From: Gymnodinialimonas ceratoperidinii
Lineage (GTDB): Bacteria > Pseudomonadota > Alphaproteobacteria > Rhodobacterales > Rhodobacteraceae
Length of the DNA stretch: 64,000 bases
Assembly: GCF_019297855.1 (NCBI RefSeq)
Contig: NZ_CP079194.1
Coordinates: 1,971,501-2,035,500, forward strand
Direction of reading: 5' to 3'
The notes beneath the pieces were generated by a model that had not been told where the DNA came from, made no database searches, and was given only the letters and a program-made list of their open reading frames with translations. The translations under genes were made by a program, and so were the position numbers. Of the stretch, positions 9,404-16,835 are shown in pieces (the stretch's first letter is position 1; the number at the start of each line of letters is the position of its first letter).

Positions 9404-10221
9404 GCGCGGCTTGGGTTCCGAACGGGCAGTTGCTGGCCGGCGGCAAGGCGTTGGAATACGCCTGTTGGGGGCCTGCGCCCGCTGACGCGCCGACGCTGGT
9501 GCTGCTTCACGAAGGGCTCGGCTGCACGGCGCTTTGGCGGGACTTCCCGGCGCGGCTGGCCGAGGCCACCGGCTTCGGCGTCGTGGCCTATTCGCGCGCC
9601 GGGTACGGGCAATCGGACCCGGCCGACTTGCCGCGCCCGCTCGACTACATGACCCGCGAGGCAGTTGATGTCTTGCCCGAGGTGCTCGACGCGCTCGGCG
9701 TGGTGCGCGCGGTCCTTCTGGGGCACAGCGACGGCGCCACGATCGCGGCGATCTATGCCGGGAGCGTGCAGGATCACCGGGTGCGCGGCGTCATCACCAT
9801 GGCGCCGCATTTCTTCACCGAGGACATGGGCCTGACCGAGATTGCGGCCGCGAAGACAGCCTTCGAGACGACCGATCTGCGGGCGAAGATGGCGAAATAC
9901 CACGCCGATCCCGACAACGCGTTTCGCGGCTGGAACGACGCCTGGCTGCATCCCGATTTCAAGAAGTGGAACGTCGAGGAAGTGCTGGATTACATCCGGG
10001 TGCCGGTGCTGGCGATCCAGGGGCGTGAGGACCAATACGGTACGCTGGCCCAGATCGAGGTGATGGAGCGCCGCAGCTACGCGCCGGTGGAGGTACTGGT
10101 GCTCGATGATTGCCGCCACGCGCCGTTTCTGGAACAGTCCGACGCCGTGCTCGGCGCCGTGGCCGACTATTGCCTGCGTCTGACCGAGATCGAAGCCGCG
10201 GGCGCAGCCCCCGTGCAATGA
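9400..10221 (+). CDS. Alpha/beta hydrolase of the benzoate operon
   Basis: Alpha/beta-hydrolase fold protein of 273 residues. The nucleophile elbow is GHSDG (Ser about residue 109), the oxyanion loop is LLHEGLGCT (not the usual HGxG), the acid lies after VLAIQGREDQYG, and the catalytic His is in DCRHAPF near the end. It starts inside the stop codon of bclA (ATGA) and its own stop overlaps the next gene, so it is translated with the ligase. Similar hydrolases accompany box clusters, where hydrolysis of a CoA ester or a side product is suspected. Its substrate is unknown. Confidence 0.8.
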
Positions 10222-10658
10222 CGCGCGCGGTGTTCACCCCCACGCACGCCTATGTGCCGGGCAAGACGCCGCGCCATCCCGAGGGCTGTTTCGACGCGAT
10301 CCGCGACACTGCGCAACCGGGAATGGATGCGCGGGCGCTGGCTGAAACGGACGCCTTCCAGACCGGGCTCGCTTACCTCGAGCAGGGGTATTTCTGGGAG
10401 GCGCACGAGGTTCTGGAACCGGTCTGGATGATCCTTCCGGAAGAATGCGACGCGCGATTGTTCGTGCAGGCGCTGATCCAGTTGGCGAATGCCCGGCTCA
10501 AACATCGCATGGAAAGACCGAAGGCCGCGCTGCGGCTTTGTGCTATCGTGCGCGGGCTGCTGGAGGAGACGTCCGGCGGCGTGATCATGGGTATCGAGAC
10601 GGCTGACATCGTGGCGCAGATCGATTCCCTTGAGGGCGAATTGAGTGATGATCTATAG
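10218..10658 (+). CDS. DUF309 domain protein
   Basis: Small helical protein of 146 residues. The DUF309 signature is clear: a YLEQGYFWEAHEVLEPVW helix pair, then LFVQALIQLANARLKHRM. The family has no established biochemical activity. It is translationally coupled to the hydrolase through an ATGA overlap and is the last gene before the boxC promoter region. Being fixed in a benzoate operon suggests an accessory role there, for example as a stabilising or regulatory protein; this is inference. Confidence 0.8.
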   Translation: MTRAVFTPTHAYVPGKTPRHPEGCFDAIRDTAQPGMDARALAETDAFQTGLAYLEQGYFWEAHEVLEPVWMILPEECDARLFVQALIQLANARLKHRMERPKAALRLCAIVRGLLEETSGGVIMGIETADIVAQIDSLEGELSDDL

Positions 10659-10805
10659 TGCATAAAGTGACCTGATCCTACCGGGTCAAATGCTAATGAG
10701 CTGAAAAACATCACATTTAACTCTGCTCTATCGTGCCATAATGAGTTTACTTACCAATCCGCCCACCCTAAGATGTGGGCAACAGTTTCCAGGGAGGACA
10801 CCCAC
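10656..10805 (+). promoter_or_regulatory. boxC upstream region with candidate operators
   Basis: The 147 bases between DUF309 and boxC hold one TGCA (10659-10662), an inverted repeat TGACC-N11-GGTCA (10668-10688), and a stretch at 10741-10758 whose reverse complement reads TTGGTAAG, a near match to the TTTAGTAAG element seen at 7331 and 20259. A strong GGGAGGA site precedes the boxC ATG. The length and symmetry suggest boxC-boxB-boxA has its own promoter besides read-through. Which regulator binds is not known. Confidence 0.4.
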
Positions 10806-12461
10806 ATGGGCAAGGTGATCGATTTTCAAACAAATCCATCCAGCTACCGTCATTGGCGCGTGGAATACGAGGGGCCGGTGGCGAACCTCTACATGGATGT
10901 CGATGAGGATGGCGGCCTGTTCGATGGGTACCAGCTGAAACTGAACTCCTACGACCTGGGCGTCGATATCGAGCTTAACGACATCGTCCAGCGGATGCGG
11001 TTCGAGCATCCGGAAGTGAAGGTCGTGGTGATGCAGTCGGGCAAGGACAAGGTCTTCTGCGCCGGCGCCAACATCCGCATGTTGGGCGGCGCCGCGCACA
11101 GCCACAAGGTCAACTTCTGCAAGTTCACCAACGAGACCCGCAACGCTTTCGAGGCGGCGGAAGAAGAGAGCGGCCAGAAATACGTCGCGGCCGTGAAGGG
11201 CGCCTGCGCGGGCGGCGGCTATGAGCTGGCGCTGGCCTGCAACCACATCATGCTGACCGACGACAGCACCTCTTCCGTGGGTCTGCCCGAGGTGCCGCTG
11301 CTGGCGGTTCTGCCCGGCACCGGCGGCCTGACGCGCGTGACCGACAAGCGCAAGGTGCGCCGTGACCTCGCCGACATCTTCTGTTCGATCGAAGAGGGCG
11401 TGAAGGGCAAGCGCGCGAAGGACTGGCGGCTGGTCGACGAGGTCATCGCCAACTCCAAGTTCGACGAGACGGTGCAGGAGCGCGCCCGCGAATTCGCCAC
11501 CGCTTCCGATAAGCCGGAAGCCTCCGAGGGTGTCACTTTCGGTCCGCTCAACCGCACCATTGGCGAGAACTCGGTGACGTACGATCTGGTCGAAGTCGAG
11601 CTGGACCGTGACGCGCGCCGCGCCACGATCACCCTCAAGGGCCCCGAGGAAGACGCCCCCGCCGACATGGAGGCCTTCCACGCCCAGGGCGATCAGGCCT
11701 ACCTGCTGAAGCTCTGCCGCGAGCTGGAGGACGCGATCCTGCACCTGCGGTTGAACGAGATGGAAACCGGCCTCTGGATCTTCAAGACGGTGGGTGATGC
11801 CGATGCCTTCCTCGCCCACGAGGCGGTGATCGCCGACAGCGACCACTGGCTCGCCAACGAGGTGCGCCAGTACTGGAAGCGCACGCTCAAGCGCGTCGAC
11901 GTGACCTCGCGCTCGCTGGCGGCGTTTGTCGAGAACGGCTCCTGCTTCGCGGGCCTGCTGGCCGAGCTGCTCTTCGCCGTCGACCGGAGCTACATGATGG
12001 AAGGCGAATTCGAGGGCGACAACCGCCCCGAGGCGGCGATCAAGCTGTCGTCCTCCAACTTCGGCCCCTATCCGATGGGCAACGACCTGACCCGCCTGCA
12101 GACCCGTTTCCTCGGCACCCCCGAGATGGTCGAAAAGGCGCAGGAAAACATCGGTGAAAGCCTCGACGCCGAAGCGGCGGACGCGCTTGGCCTCGTGACG
12201 ATGATCCTCGACGACATCGACTGGGAAGACGAAGTTCGCATCTTCATGGAAGAGCGCGCCAGCTTCTCGCCCGACGCGATGACCGGCATGGAAGCCAACC
12301 TGCGCTTCGCGGGCCCCGAGACGATGGAGACGCGGATCTTCGGGCGACTCACCGCCTGGCAGAACTGGATCTTCAACCGCCCCAACGCGGTCGGCGAGGA
12401 CGGCGCGTTGCAGCGCTACGGCACCGGTGTGCGCGGCGATTACAACATGGAGCGGGTGTAA
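10806..12461 (+). CDS. boxC: 2,3-Epoxybenzoyl-CoA dihydrolase (benzoyl-CoA-dihydrodiol lyase)
   Basis: Ring-opening enzyme of the aerobic benzoyl-CoA pathway: converts 2,3-epoxybenzoyl-CoA and water to 3,4-dehydroadipyl-CoA semialdehyde and formate. The 551-residue length matches BoxC, a double-crotonase protein. The N-terminal crotonase half shows VFCAGANIRMLG and GACAGGGYELALAC, then SVGLPEVPLLAVLPGTGG; the C-terminal half carries NGSCFAGLLAELLFA. ATG 10806 follows a GGGAGGACA site; an in-frame upstream start at 10773 lacks one. It is followed 118 bases later by boxB. Identification is firm from the length and double-crotonase layout and from the neighbours. Confidence 0.95.
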   Translation: MGKVIDFQTNPSSYRHWRVEYEGPVANLYMDVDEDGGLFDGYQLKLNSYDLGVDIELNDIVQRMRFEHPEVKVVVMQSGKDKVFCAGANIRMLGGAAHSHKVNFCKFTNETRNAFEAAEEESGQKYVAAVKGACAGGGYELALACNHIMLTDDSTSSVGLPEVPLLAVLPGTGGLTRVTDKRKVRRDLADIFCSIEEGVKGKRAKDWRLVDEVIANSKFDETVQERAREFATASDKPEASEGVTFGPLNRTIGENSVTYDLVEVELDRDARRATITLKGPEEDAPADMEAFHAQGDQAYLLKLCRELEDAILHLRLNEMETGLWIFKTVGDADAFLAHEAVIADSDHWLANEVRQYWKRTLKRVDVTSRSLAAFVENGSCFAGLLAELLFAVDRSYMMEGEFEGDNRPEAAIKLSSSNFGPYPMGNDLTRLQTRFLGTPEMVEKAQENIGESLDAEAADALGLVTMILDDIDWEDEVRIFMEERASFSPDAMTGMEANLRFAGPETMETRIFGRLTAWQNWIFNRPNAVGEDGALQRYGTGVRGDYNMERV

Positions 12462-12579
12462 CCCGCCGGGACAGGACGGCGGGAACTGACCCGCAGCGCG
12501 TCCGGGCTTTCGGCCCGGGCCGCGACCAGACCGACAGACATTGGCCGGGCCGAGGCTCGCGCTCAGGAGGAGAAGCAAG

Positions 12580-14028
12580 ATGACTGCAATCGACGTATCC
12601 TACGACACGATGATCCCCAACAACGTGGGCCTCAGCGAAGACCGCAAGGTTCTGAAGGCGTTGGAGAAATGGCACCCCGGTTACATCAACTGGTGGAATG
12701 ACCTGATCCCGCAGAACTTTCAGGAAAGCATGGTCTACCTGCGCACCGCCGTCAGCGTGGACCCCAAGGGTTGGGCCAAGTTCGACTACGTGAAGATGCC
12801 GGAATACCGGTGGGGCGTTCTGTTGGCGCCGCAGGTCGAGGGCCGCACCATTCCCATGGGTGAGCACGCCGGCAAGCCCGCGTGGCAGGAAGTGCCCGGT
12901 GAATACCGCAACATGCTCAAGCGCCTGATCGTGATCCAGGGCGACACCGAGCCGGGCTCGGTCGAGCAGCAGAAGTTCCTCGGCCTCACGGCGCCCTCGC
13001 TCTACGACATGCGCAACCTGTTTCAGGTCAACGTGGAGGAGGGCCGTCACCTCTGGGCGATGGTCTACCTGCTGCAGAAATACTTCGGCAAGGATGGCCG
13101 CGAAGAGGCAGATGACCTGCTGCGCCGCTCCTCCGGTTCCGACGAGGCGCCCCGCATGCTCGGCGCCTTCAACGAGGAAACGCCGGATTGGCTGTCGTTC
13201 TTCATGTTCACCTATTTCACCGACCGTGACGGCAAGATGCAGCTGGAAAGCCTCGCGCAATCGGGCTTCGACCCGCTCTCGCGCACCTGCCGCTTCATGC
13301 TGACCGAGGAAGCGCACCACATGTTCGTGGGTGAAACCGGCGTGGGCCGCGTTTTGCAGGCGACCTGCGATGCGATGAACAAGGCCGGCATCACCGATCC
13401 CTACGACATCGGCCGGGTCCGCGACCTCGGCGTGATCGACCTGCCGACGATCCAGAAGAAGCTGAACCTGCACTACTCGCTGTCTCTCGACCTCTTCGGT
13501 CAGGAGGTCTCCACCAACGCGGCCAACGCCTTCAACTCGGGCATCAAGGGCCGCTACATGGAGCAGCGCATCGACGACGACCACAAGTTGCAGAACGACA
13601 CCTACATCGTGCGCAACGTCGTCGACGGCAAGATCGTGGCCGAGGAGGTCCCGGCACTGACGGCGATCAACATGCGCCTGCGCGACGACTACATTCGCGA
13701 CGCCTCGGGCGGCGTGGGGCGCTGGAACAAGCTGCTGCAGAAAGCCGGGATCGATTTCCAGCTGGAGATGCCGCACGAGGCCTTCCACCGTCAGATCGGC
13801 GTGTTCGCCGCGATCAAGGCAAACCCGCAGGGCGACATCATCTCGGAAGAGGAATGGGCCGCGAACGAGCACAAGTGGATCCCCACCAAGGAAGACGGGG
13901 CCTTCATCCAGTCGCTCATGGTGCCCTGCTACGAGCCCGGCAAATACGCCAGCTGGATCTCGGCGCCGAAGATCGGCATCGACAACAAGCCGGGCGACTT
14001 CGAATACGTCAAACTGCACATGGCGTGA
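12580..14028 (+). CDS. boxB: Benzoyl-CoA 2,3-epoxidase subunit B
   Basis: Class I diiron oxygenase that epoxidises benzoyl-CoA with O2, using electrons from BoxA; 482 residues. Iron-ligand motifs are visible: VEEGRHLWAM (Glu153/154 and His157) and LTEEAHHMF (Glu243/244 and His246/247), both ExxH pairs in helices. An AGGAGGAGAAG site lies just before ATG 12580. The 118-base gap after boxC shows no terminator. The next gene, a 55-residue Cys-rich protein, starts 57 bases downstream, which is unlike the usual direct boxB-boxA arrangement. Confidence 0.95.
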   Translation: MTAIDVSYDTMIPNNVGLSEDRKVLKALEKWHPGYINWWNDLIPQNFQESMVYLRTAVSVDPKGWAKFDYVKMPEYRWGVLLAPQVEGRTIPMGEHAGKPAWQEVPGEYRNMLKRLIVIQGDTEPGSVEQQKFLGLTAPSLYDMRNLFQVNVEEGRHLWAMVYLLQKYFGKDGREEADDLLRRSSGSDEAPRMLGAFNEETPDWLSFFMFTYFTDRDGKMQLESLAQSGFDPLSRTCRFMLTEEAHHMFVGETGVGRVLQATCDAMNKAGITDPYDIGRVRDLGVIDLPTIQKKLNLHYSLSLDLFGQEVSTNAANAFNSGIKGRYMEQRIDDDHKLQNDTYIVRNVVDGKIVAEEVPALTAINMRLRDDYIRDASGGVGRWNKLLQKAGIDFQLEMPHEAFHRQIGVFAAIKANPQGDIISEEEWAANEHKWIPTKEDGAFIQSLMVPCYEPGKYASWISAPKIGIDNKPGDFEYVKLHMA

Positions 14029-14085
14029 TGCCATTGCGGGAGGGCCGGTCCACCGGCCTTCCCATCTGCGTCAGGGAGGACAGAC

Positions 14086-14253
14086 ATGGTTATCAGCCGC
14101 CAAGCGACCGCACCCATCTCCGCGCCGGCCATTGCCCGGCTCCGCGAAAGCTGCATGGGTTGCACCGATTGCAAGGGAACCTGTACCGAGCTGATGCAGA
14201 TGTTCCTGCTACCTGAAATTCTGCTCCGTCGCCGCCGGGAGGGCCAGTCGTGA
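14086..14253 (+). CDS. 55-residue CxxCxxCxxxC mini-protein between boxB and boxA
   Basis: A short gene starting ATG 14086, 6 bases after an AGGGAGGA ribosome-binding site, and ending TGA 14251-14253 inside the boxA start (GTGA overlap). The product has four cysteines at 23, 26, 29 and 33 (CMGCTDCKGTC), exactly the spacing of a bacterial ferredoxin [4Fe-4S] motif, but the last Cys is followed by Thr instead of Pro and there is no second set. After the cysteines comes a hydrophobic helix (ELMQMFLLPEILL) and a basic tail RRRREG. It could be a small Fe-S or zinc protein that docks on BoxA/BoxB, or an assembly factor. I do not recognise a named family. Confidence 0.75.
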   Translation: MVISRQATAPISAPAIARLRESCMGCTDCKGTCTELMQMFLLPEILLRRRREGQS

Positions 14254-15452
14254 ACAAACCCCTGAAACAGCACCTGATCGACCCGGAAATCTGCATCCGC
14301 TGCTACACTTGCGAGATGACATGCCCGGTGGGCGCGATCGAGCATGACGACAACAACGTCGTCGTGAACCCCGACACCTGCAACTTCTGCATGGATTGCA
14401 TCCCGGTCTGCCCGACCGGCTCCATCGACGAATGGCGCGTGGTCAACGAGCCCTATTCGCTGGAAGAACAATACGAATTCGACGAACTCCCCGAGCAGGG
14501 CGAGATCGCTCAGGCCGCGGCGGCGCCGGAAGGCACCGAAGATGGCGATGCCGAGGTCGATCCCGTCGCCGCCCTGCTGGCCGAGGCCCATGCGGGCGCG
14601 GGCGGCAAGGCCAAGGCGCCCGCCAGCGCCGCGAAGCCCTCGGTCAACCTCTACAACCTCGGCCATCCGGTCGAGGCCGTGGTGCAGGGCAACTACCGCC
14701 TCACTGCCGAGAGCTCCGACGCCGACGTGCGCCACATCATCCTCGATTTCCAAGGCAAGCCGTTCCCCGTGCTCGAGGGCCAGTCCCTCGGCATCATCGC
14801 GCCGGGTGCTGACGCCGAGGGCAAGGCCCATCTGCCGCGGCTCTACTCCGTTTCCAGCCCCCGTGATGGCGAGCGGGCGGGCTATCACAACGTCTCGCTC
14901 ACCGTGAAGCGCGAGGAGGGGGGGCTCTGCTCCAACTATGTCTGCGACCTGAAGAAGGGCGACAAGGTGCGCGTCACCGGGCCGTTCGGCGCGACCTTCC
15001 TGATGCCCTCGGACCCCGACGCGCGGCTGCTGATGATCTGCACCGGCACCGGCTCCGCGCCGATGCGCGCGTTTACCATGGCGCGCCAGCGCAGCGTCGG
15101 CGTGAAGCCGGGCGGCATGATGATGTTCTTCGGCGCCCGCACCCCCGACAGCCTGCCGTACTTCGGGCCGCTGAAGAAAATCCCCTCGGACCTGCTGGAG
15201 CAGCACCTCGTTTTCAGCCGGATGCCCGAGCAGCAGAAGGAATATGTGCAGGACCGGATGCTGGCGGAAGAAGACCGTGTGGCCGAGTATCTCAACGATC
15301 CCAAGACCCACATCTACATCTGCGGCCTGAAGGGCATGGAGGAGGGCGTGGAGCGCGCCTTCACCACCATCGCCGAGTCGATCGGCGAGCAGTGGATCAA
15401 CCTGCGCGACGGCATGCGCGAGGATGGCCGCTATCACGTGGAGACCTACTGA
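14250..15452 (+). CDS. boxA: Benzoyl-CoA 2,3-epoxidase reductase subunit A
   Basis: Reductase that passes electrons from NADPH through FAD and two [4Fe-4S] clusters to BoxB; 400 residues. The ferredoxin domain is at residues 10-60 with two CxxCxxCxxxCP motifs (Cys15/18/21/25 and Cys44/47/50/54). An acidic and Ala-rich linker (about 75-130) leads to an FNR-like FAD/NADP domain: RLYSVSS for flavin, CSNYVCDL, then ICTGTGSAPMRAF for the nicotinamide nucleotide. The start is GTG 14250, overlapping the stop of the Cys-rich mini-protein, so its translation is probably coupled to that gene. Confidence 0.95.
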   Translation: MNKPLKQHLIDPEICIRCYTCEMTCPVGAIEHDDNNVVVNPDTCNFCMDCIPVCPTGSIDEWRVVNEPYSLEEQYEFDELPEQGEIAQAAAAPEGTEDGDAEVDPVAALLAEAHAGAGGKAKAPASAAKPSVNLYNLGHPVEAVVQGNYRLTAESSDADVRHIILDFQGKPFPVLEGQSLGIIAPGADAEGKAHLPRLYSVSSPRDGERAGYHNVSLTVKREEGGLCSNYVCDLKKGDKVRVTGPFGATFLMPSDPDARLLMICTGTGSAPMRAFTMARQRSVGVKPGGMMMFFGARTPDSLPYFGPLKKIPSDLLEQHLVFSRMPEQQKEYVQDRMLAEEDRVAEYLNDPKTHIYICGLKGMEEGVERAFTTIAESIGEQWINLRDGMREDGRYHVETY

Positions 15453-15453
15453 C

Positions 15454-15906
15454 ATGACGCCAAAGCCCGACAGCGCCCATTGCCACGAGATCAACGTGAC
15501 GTGGGGCGATTGCGACCCCGCCATGATCGCCTATACCGCGCGGCTGCCGTGGTTTGCGCTCGATGCGATCAACGGCTGGTGGGAGGCGCATCTGGACGGT
15601 GATGGCTGGTTCCAGATGGAGCTCGACCGCAATGTCGGTACGCCCTTCGTGCGGCTGGAGATGGATTTCACCTCTCCGGTGACCCCGCGCCACAAGCTGC
15701 TGTGCTACGTCTGGCCCGAGAAGCTCGGCACCTCGTCGATCACCTTCCGCGTCGACGCGGAGCAGGACGGCAAGTTGTGCTTCTCCAGCCGGTCGGTCAG
15801 CGTCTTCACCGTGGCTGACAAGTTCCAGAAACAACCGGCACCCGCCGAGATCCGCGCCATTGTTGAGCCGTTGATCCCGCCGCAGCCCGTAACCGCCGAT
15901 GCCTGA
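15454..15906 (+). CDS. 4-Hydroxybenzoyl-CoA-type thioesterase (hotdog fold)
   Basis: Acyl-CoA thioesterase of 150 residues. The hotdog signature TWGDCDPAMIAYTARLPWF contains the conserved Asp and the YxxR-like helix of the 4HBT family. It starts one base after the boxA stop and overlaps boxR by 8 bases. In box clusters such thioesterases are thought to release CoA from dead-end benzoyl-CoA analogues that would otherwise trap the CoA pool. The exact substrate is inferred. Confidence 0.85.
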   Translation: MTPKPDSAHCHEINVTWGDCDPAMIAYTARLPWFALDAINGWWEAHLDGDGWFQMELDRNVGTPFVRLEMDFTSPVTPRHKLLCYVWPEKLGTSSITFRVDAEQDGKLCFSSRSVSVFTVADKFQKQPAPAEIRAIVEPLIPPQPVTADA

Positions 15907-16798
15907 CGACGCGCGTCATATCCCCTTCGAGGAAGACGTGGCAGAGCTGATCCACCACGTCGGCGAGAAGGTCCTGTCGCTGCGCAAGGCGCGGCGCATG
16001 TCGCGGCGCGAATTGTCCGAGACCTCGGGCGTGTCGCCGCGTTATCTGGCGAAGCTGGAAGGCGGCGACGGCAATATCTCCATCGGCCTGCTCAAGCGGG
16101 TCGCGCTGGCGCTGGATACACCGGTGGAACAAATCCTCGTGCGCGATGATCCCCAGGCCGCCGAAACCCTGCACATGATGCAGATGTATCGCCGCGCCGA
16201 CGCCGGAACACGCGCGCGGGTGCTGCAGGTTCTCGACCCCGAACGAACCCGCGCCCAAAAGGCCGAACGGCTTTGTCTCGTGGGGCTTCGTGGCGCGGGG
16301 AAATCGACCCTCGGCGCACGCATCTCTGCTGCGTTCGACGCGCCGTTCATCGAGTTGAACGACGAGATCGAGCAGAACGCCGGCATGCCCGTGGCCGAGA
16401 TCATCGCGCTCTACGGCCAAGAGGGCTATCGCCAGCTCGAGGCCGACACCCTTGGCGCCATCGTGAAAAGCCACGAGCGCGCCATCGTTGCCGTGGCCGG
16501 TGGCATCGTCTCGGAAGAGACCACCTTTCAGCAGTTGCTGTCGCGCTTCCACTCCGTCTGGGTCCGCACGTCTCCCGGTGAACACATGGAGCGCGTCCGC
16601 GCCCAAGGCGACGTGCGCCCGATGGAGGGCAACCCCCAGGCCATGATCCAATTGCGCCAGATCCTGAAGGCGCGAGAGGTCTATTACGCGCAGGCCGACC
16701 ACCTGTTAGACACCAGCGGAAAGTCGGTGGATGTCAGCGAGGCGGAGCTTTCGGACCTGATCCAAACCTATCAAATTCTGGGCGCTGATCGCCGCTGA
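15899..16798 (+). CDS. boxR: BoxR/BzdR family regulator: XRE HTH fused to shikimate-kinase-like domain
   Basis: Transcriptional regulator of benzoyl-CoA genes, 299 residues. The XRE-type helix-turn-helix covers about 24-80 (ARRMSRRELSETSGVSPRYLAKLE). After a linker, a shikimate-kinase-like domain starts near 124 with Walker A GLRGAGKST (129-137) and continues through the ELNDEIEQNAGMPVAEI region. In BzdR and BoxR this domain binds benzoyl-CoA and relieves repression. The gene sits inside the box operon and overlaps the thioesterase, so the regulator is produced with its target enzymes. TGCA-rich palindromes near 7254-7308 are candidate operators. Confidence 0.93.
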   Translation: MPDDARHIPFEEDVAELIHHVGEKVLSLRKARRMSRRELSETSGVSPRYLAKLEGGDGNISIGLLKRVALALDTPVEQILVRDDPQAAETLHMMQMYRRADAGTRARVLQVLDPERTRAQKAERLCLVGLRGAGKSTLGARISAAFDAPFIELNDEIEQNAGMPVAEIIALYGQEGYRQLEADTLGAIVKSHERAIVAVAGGIVSEETTFQQLLSRFHSVWVRTSPGEHMERVRAQGDVRPMEGNPQAMIQLRQILKAREVYYAQADHLLDTSGKSVDVSEAELSDLIQTYQILGADRR

Positions 16799-16835
16799 TC
16801 CGGCCATTCGCCCTAGCACATAAAAGGAGATCGCC

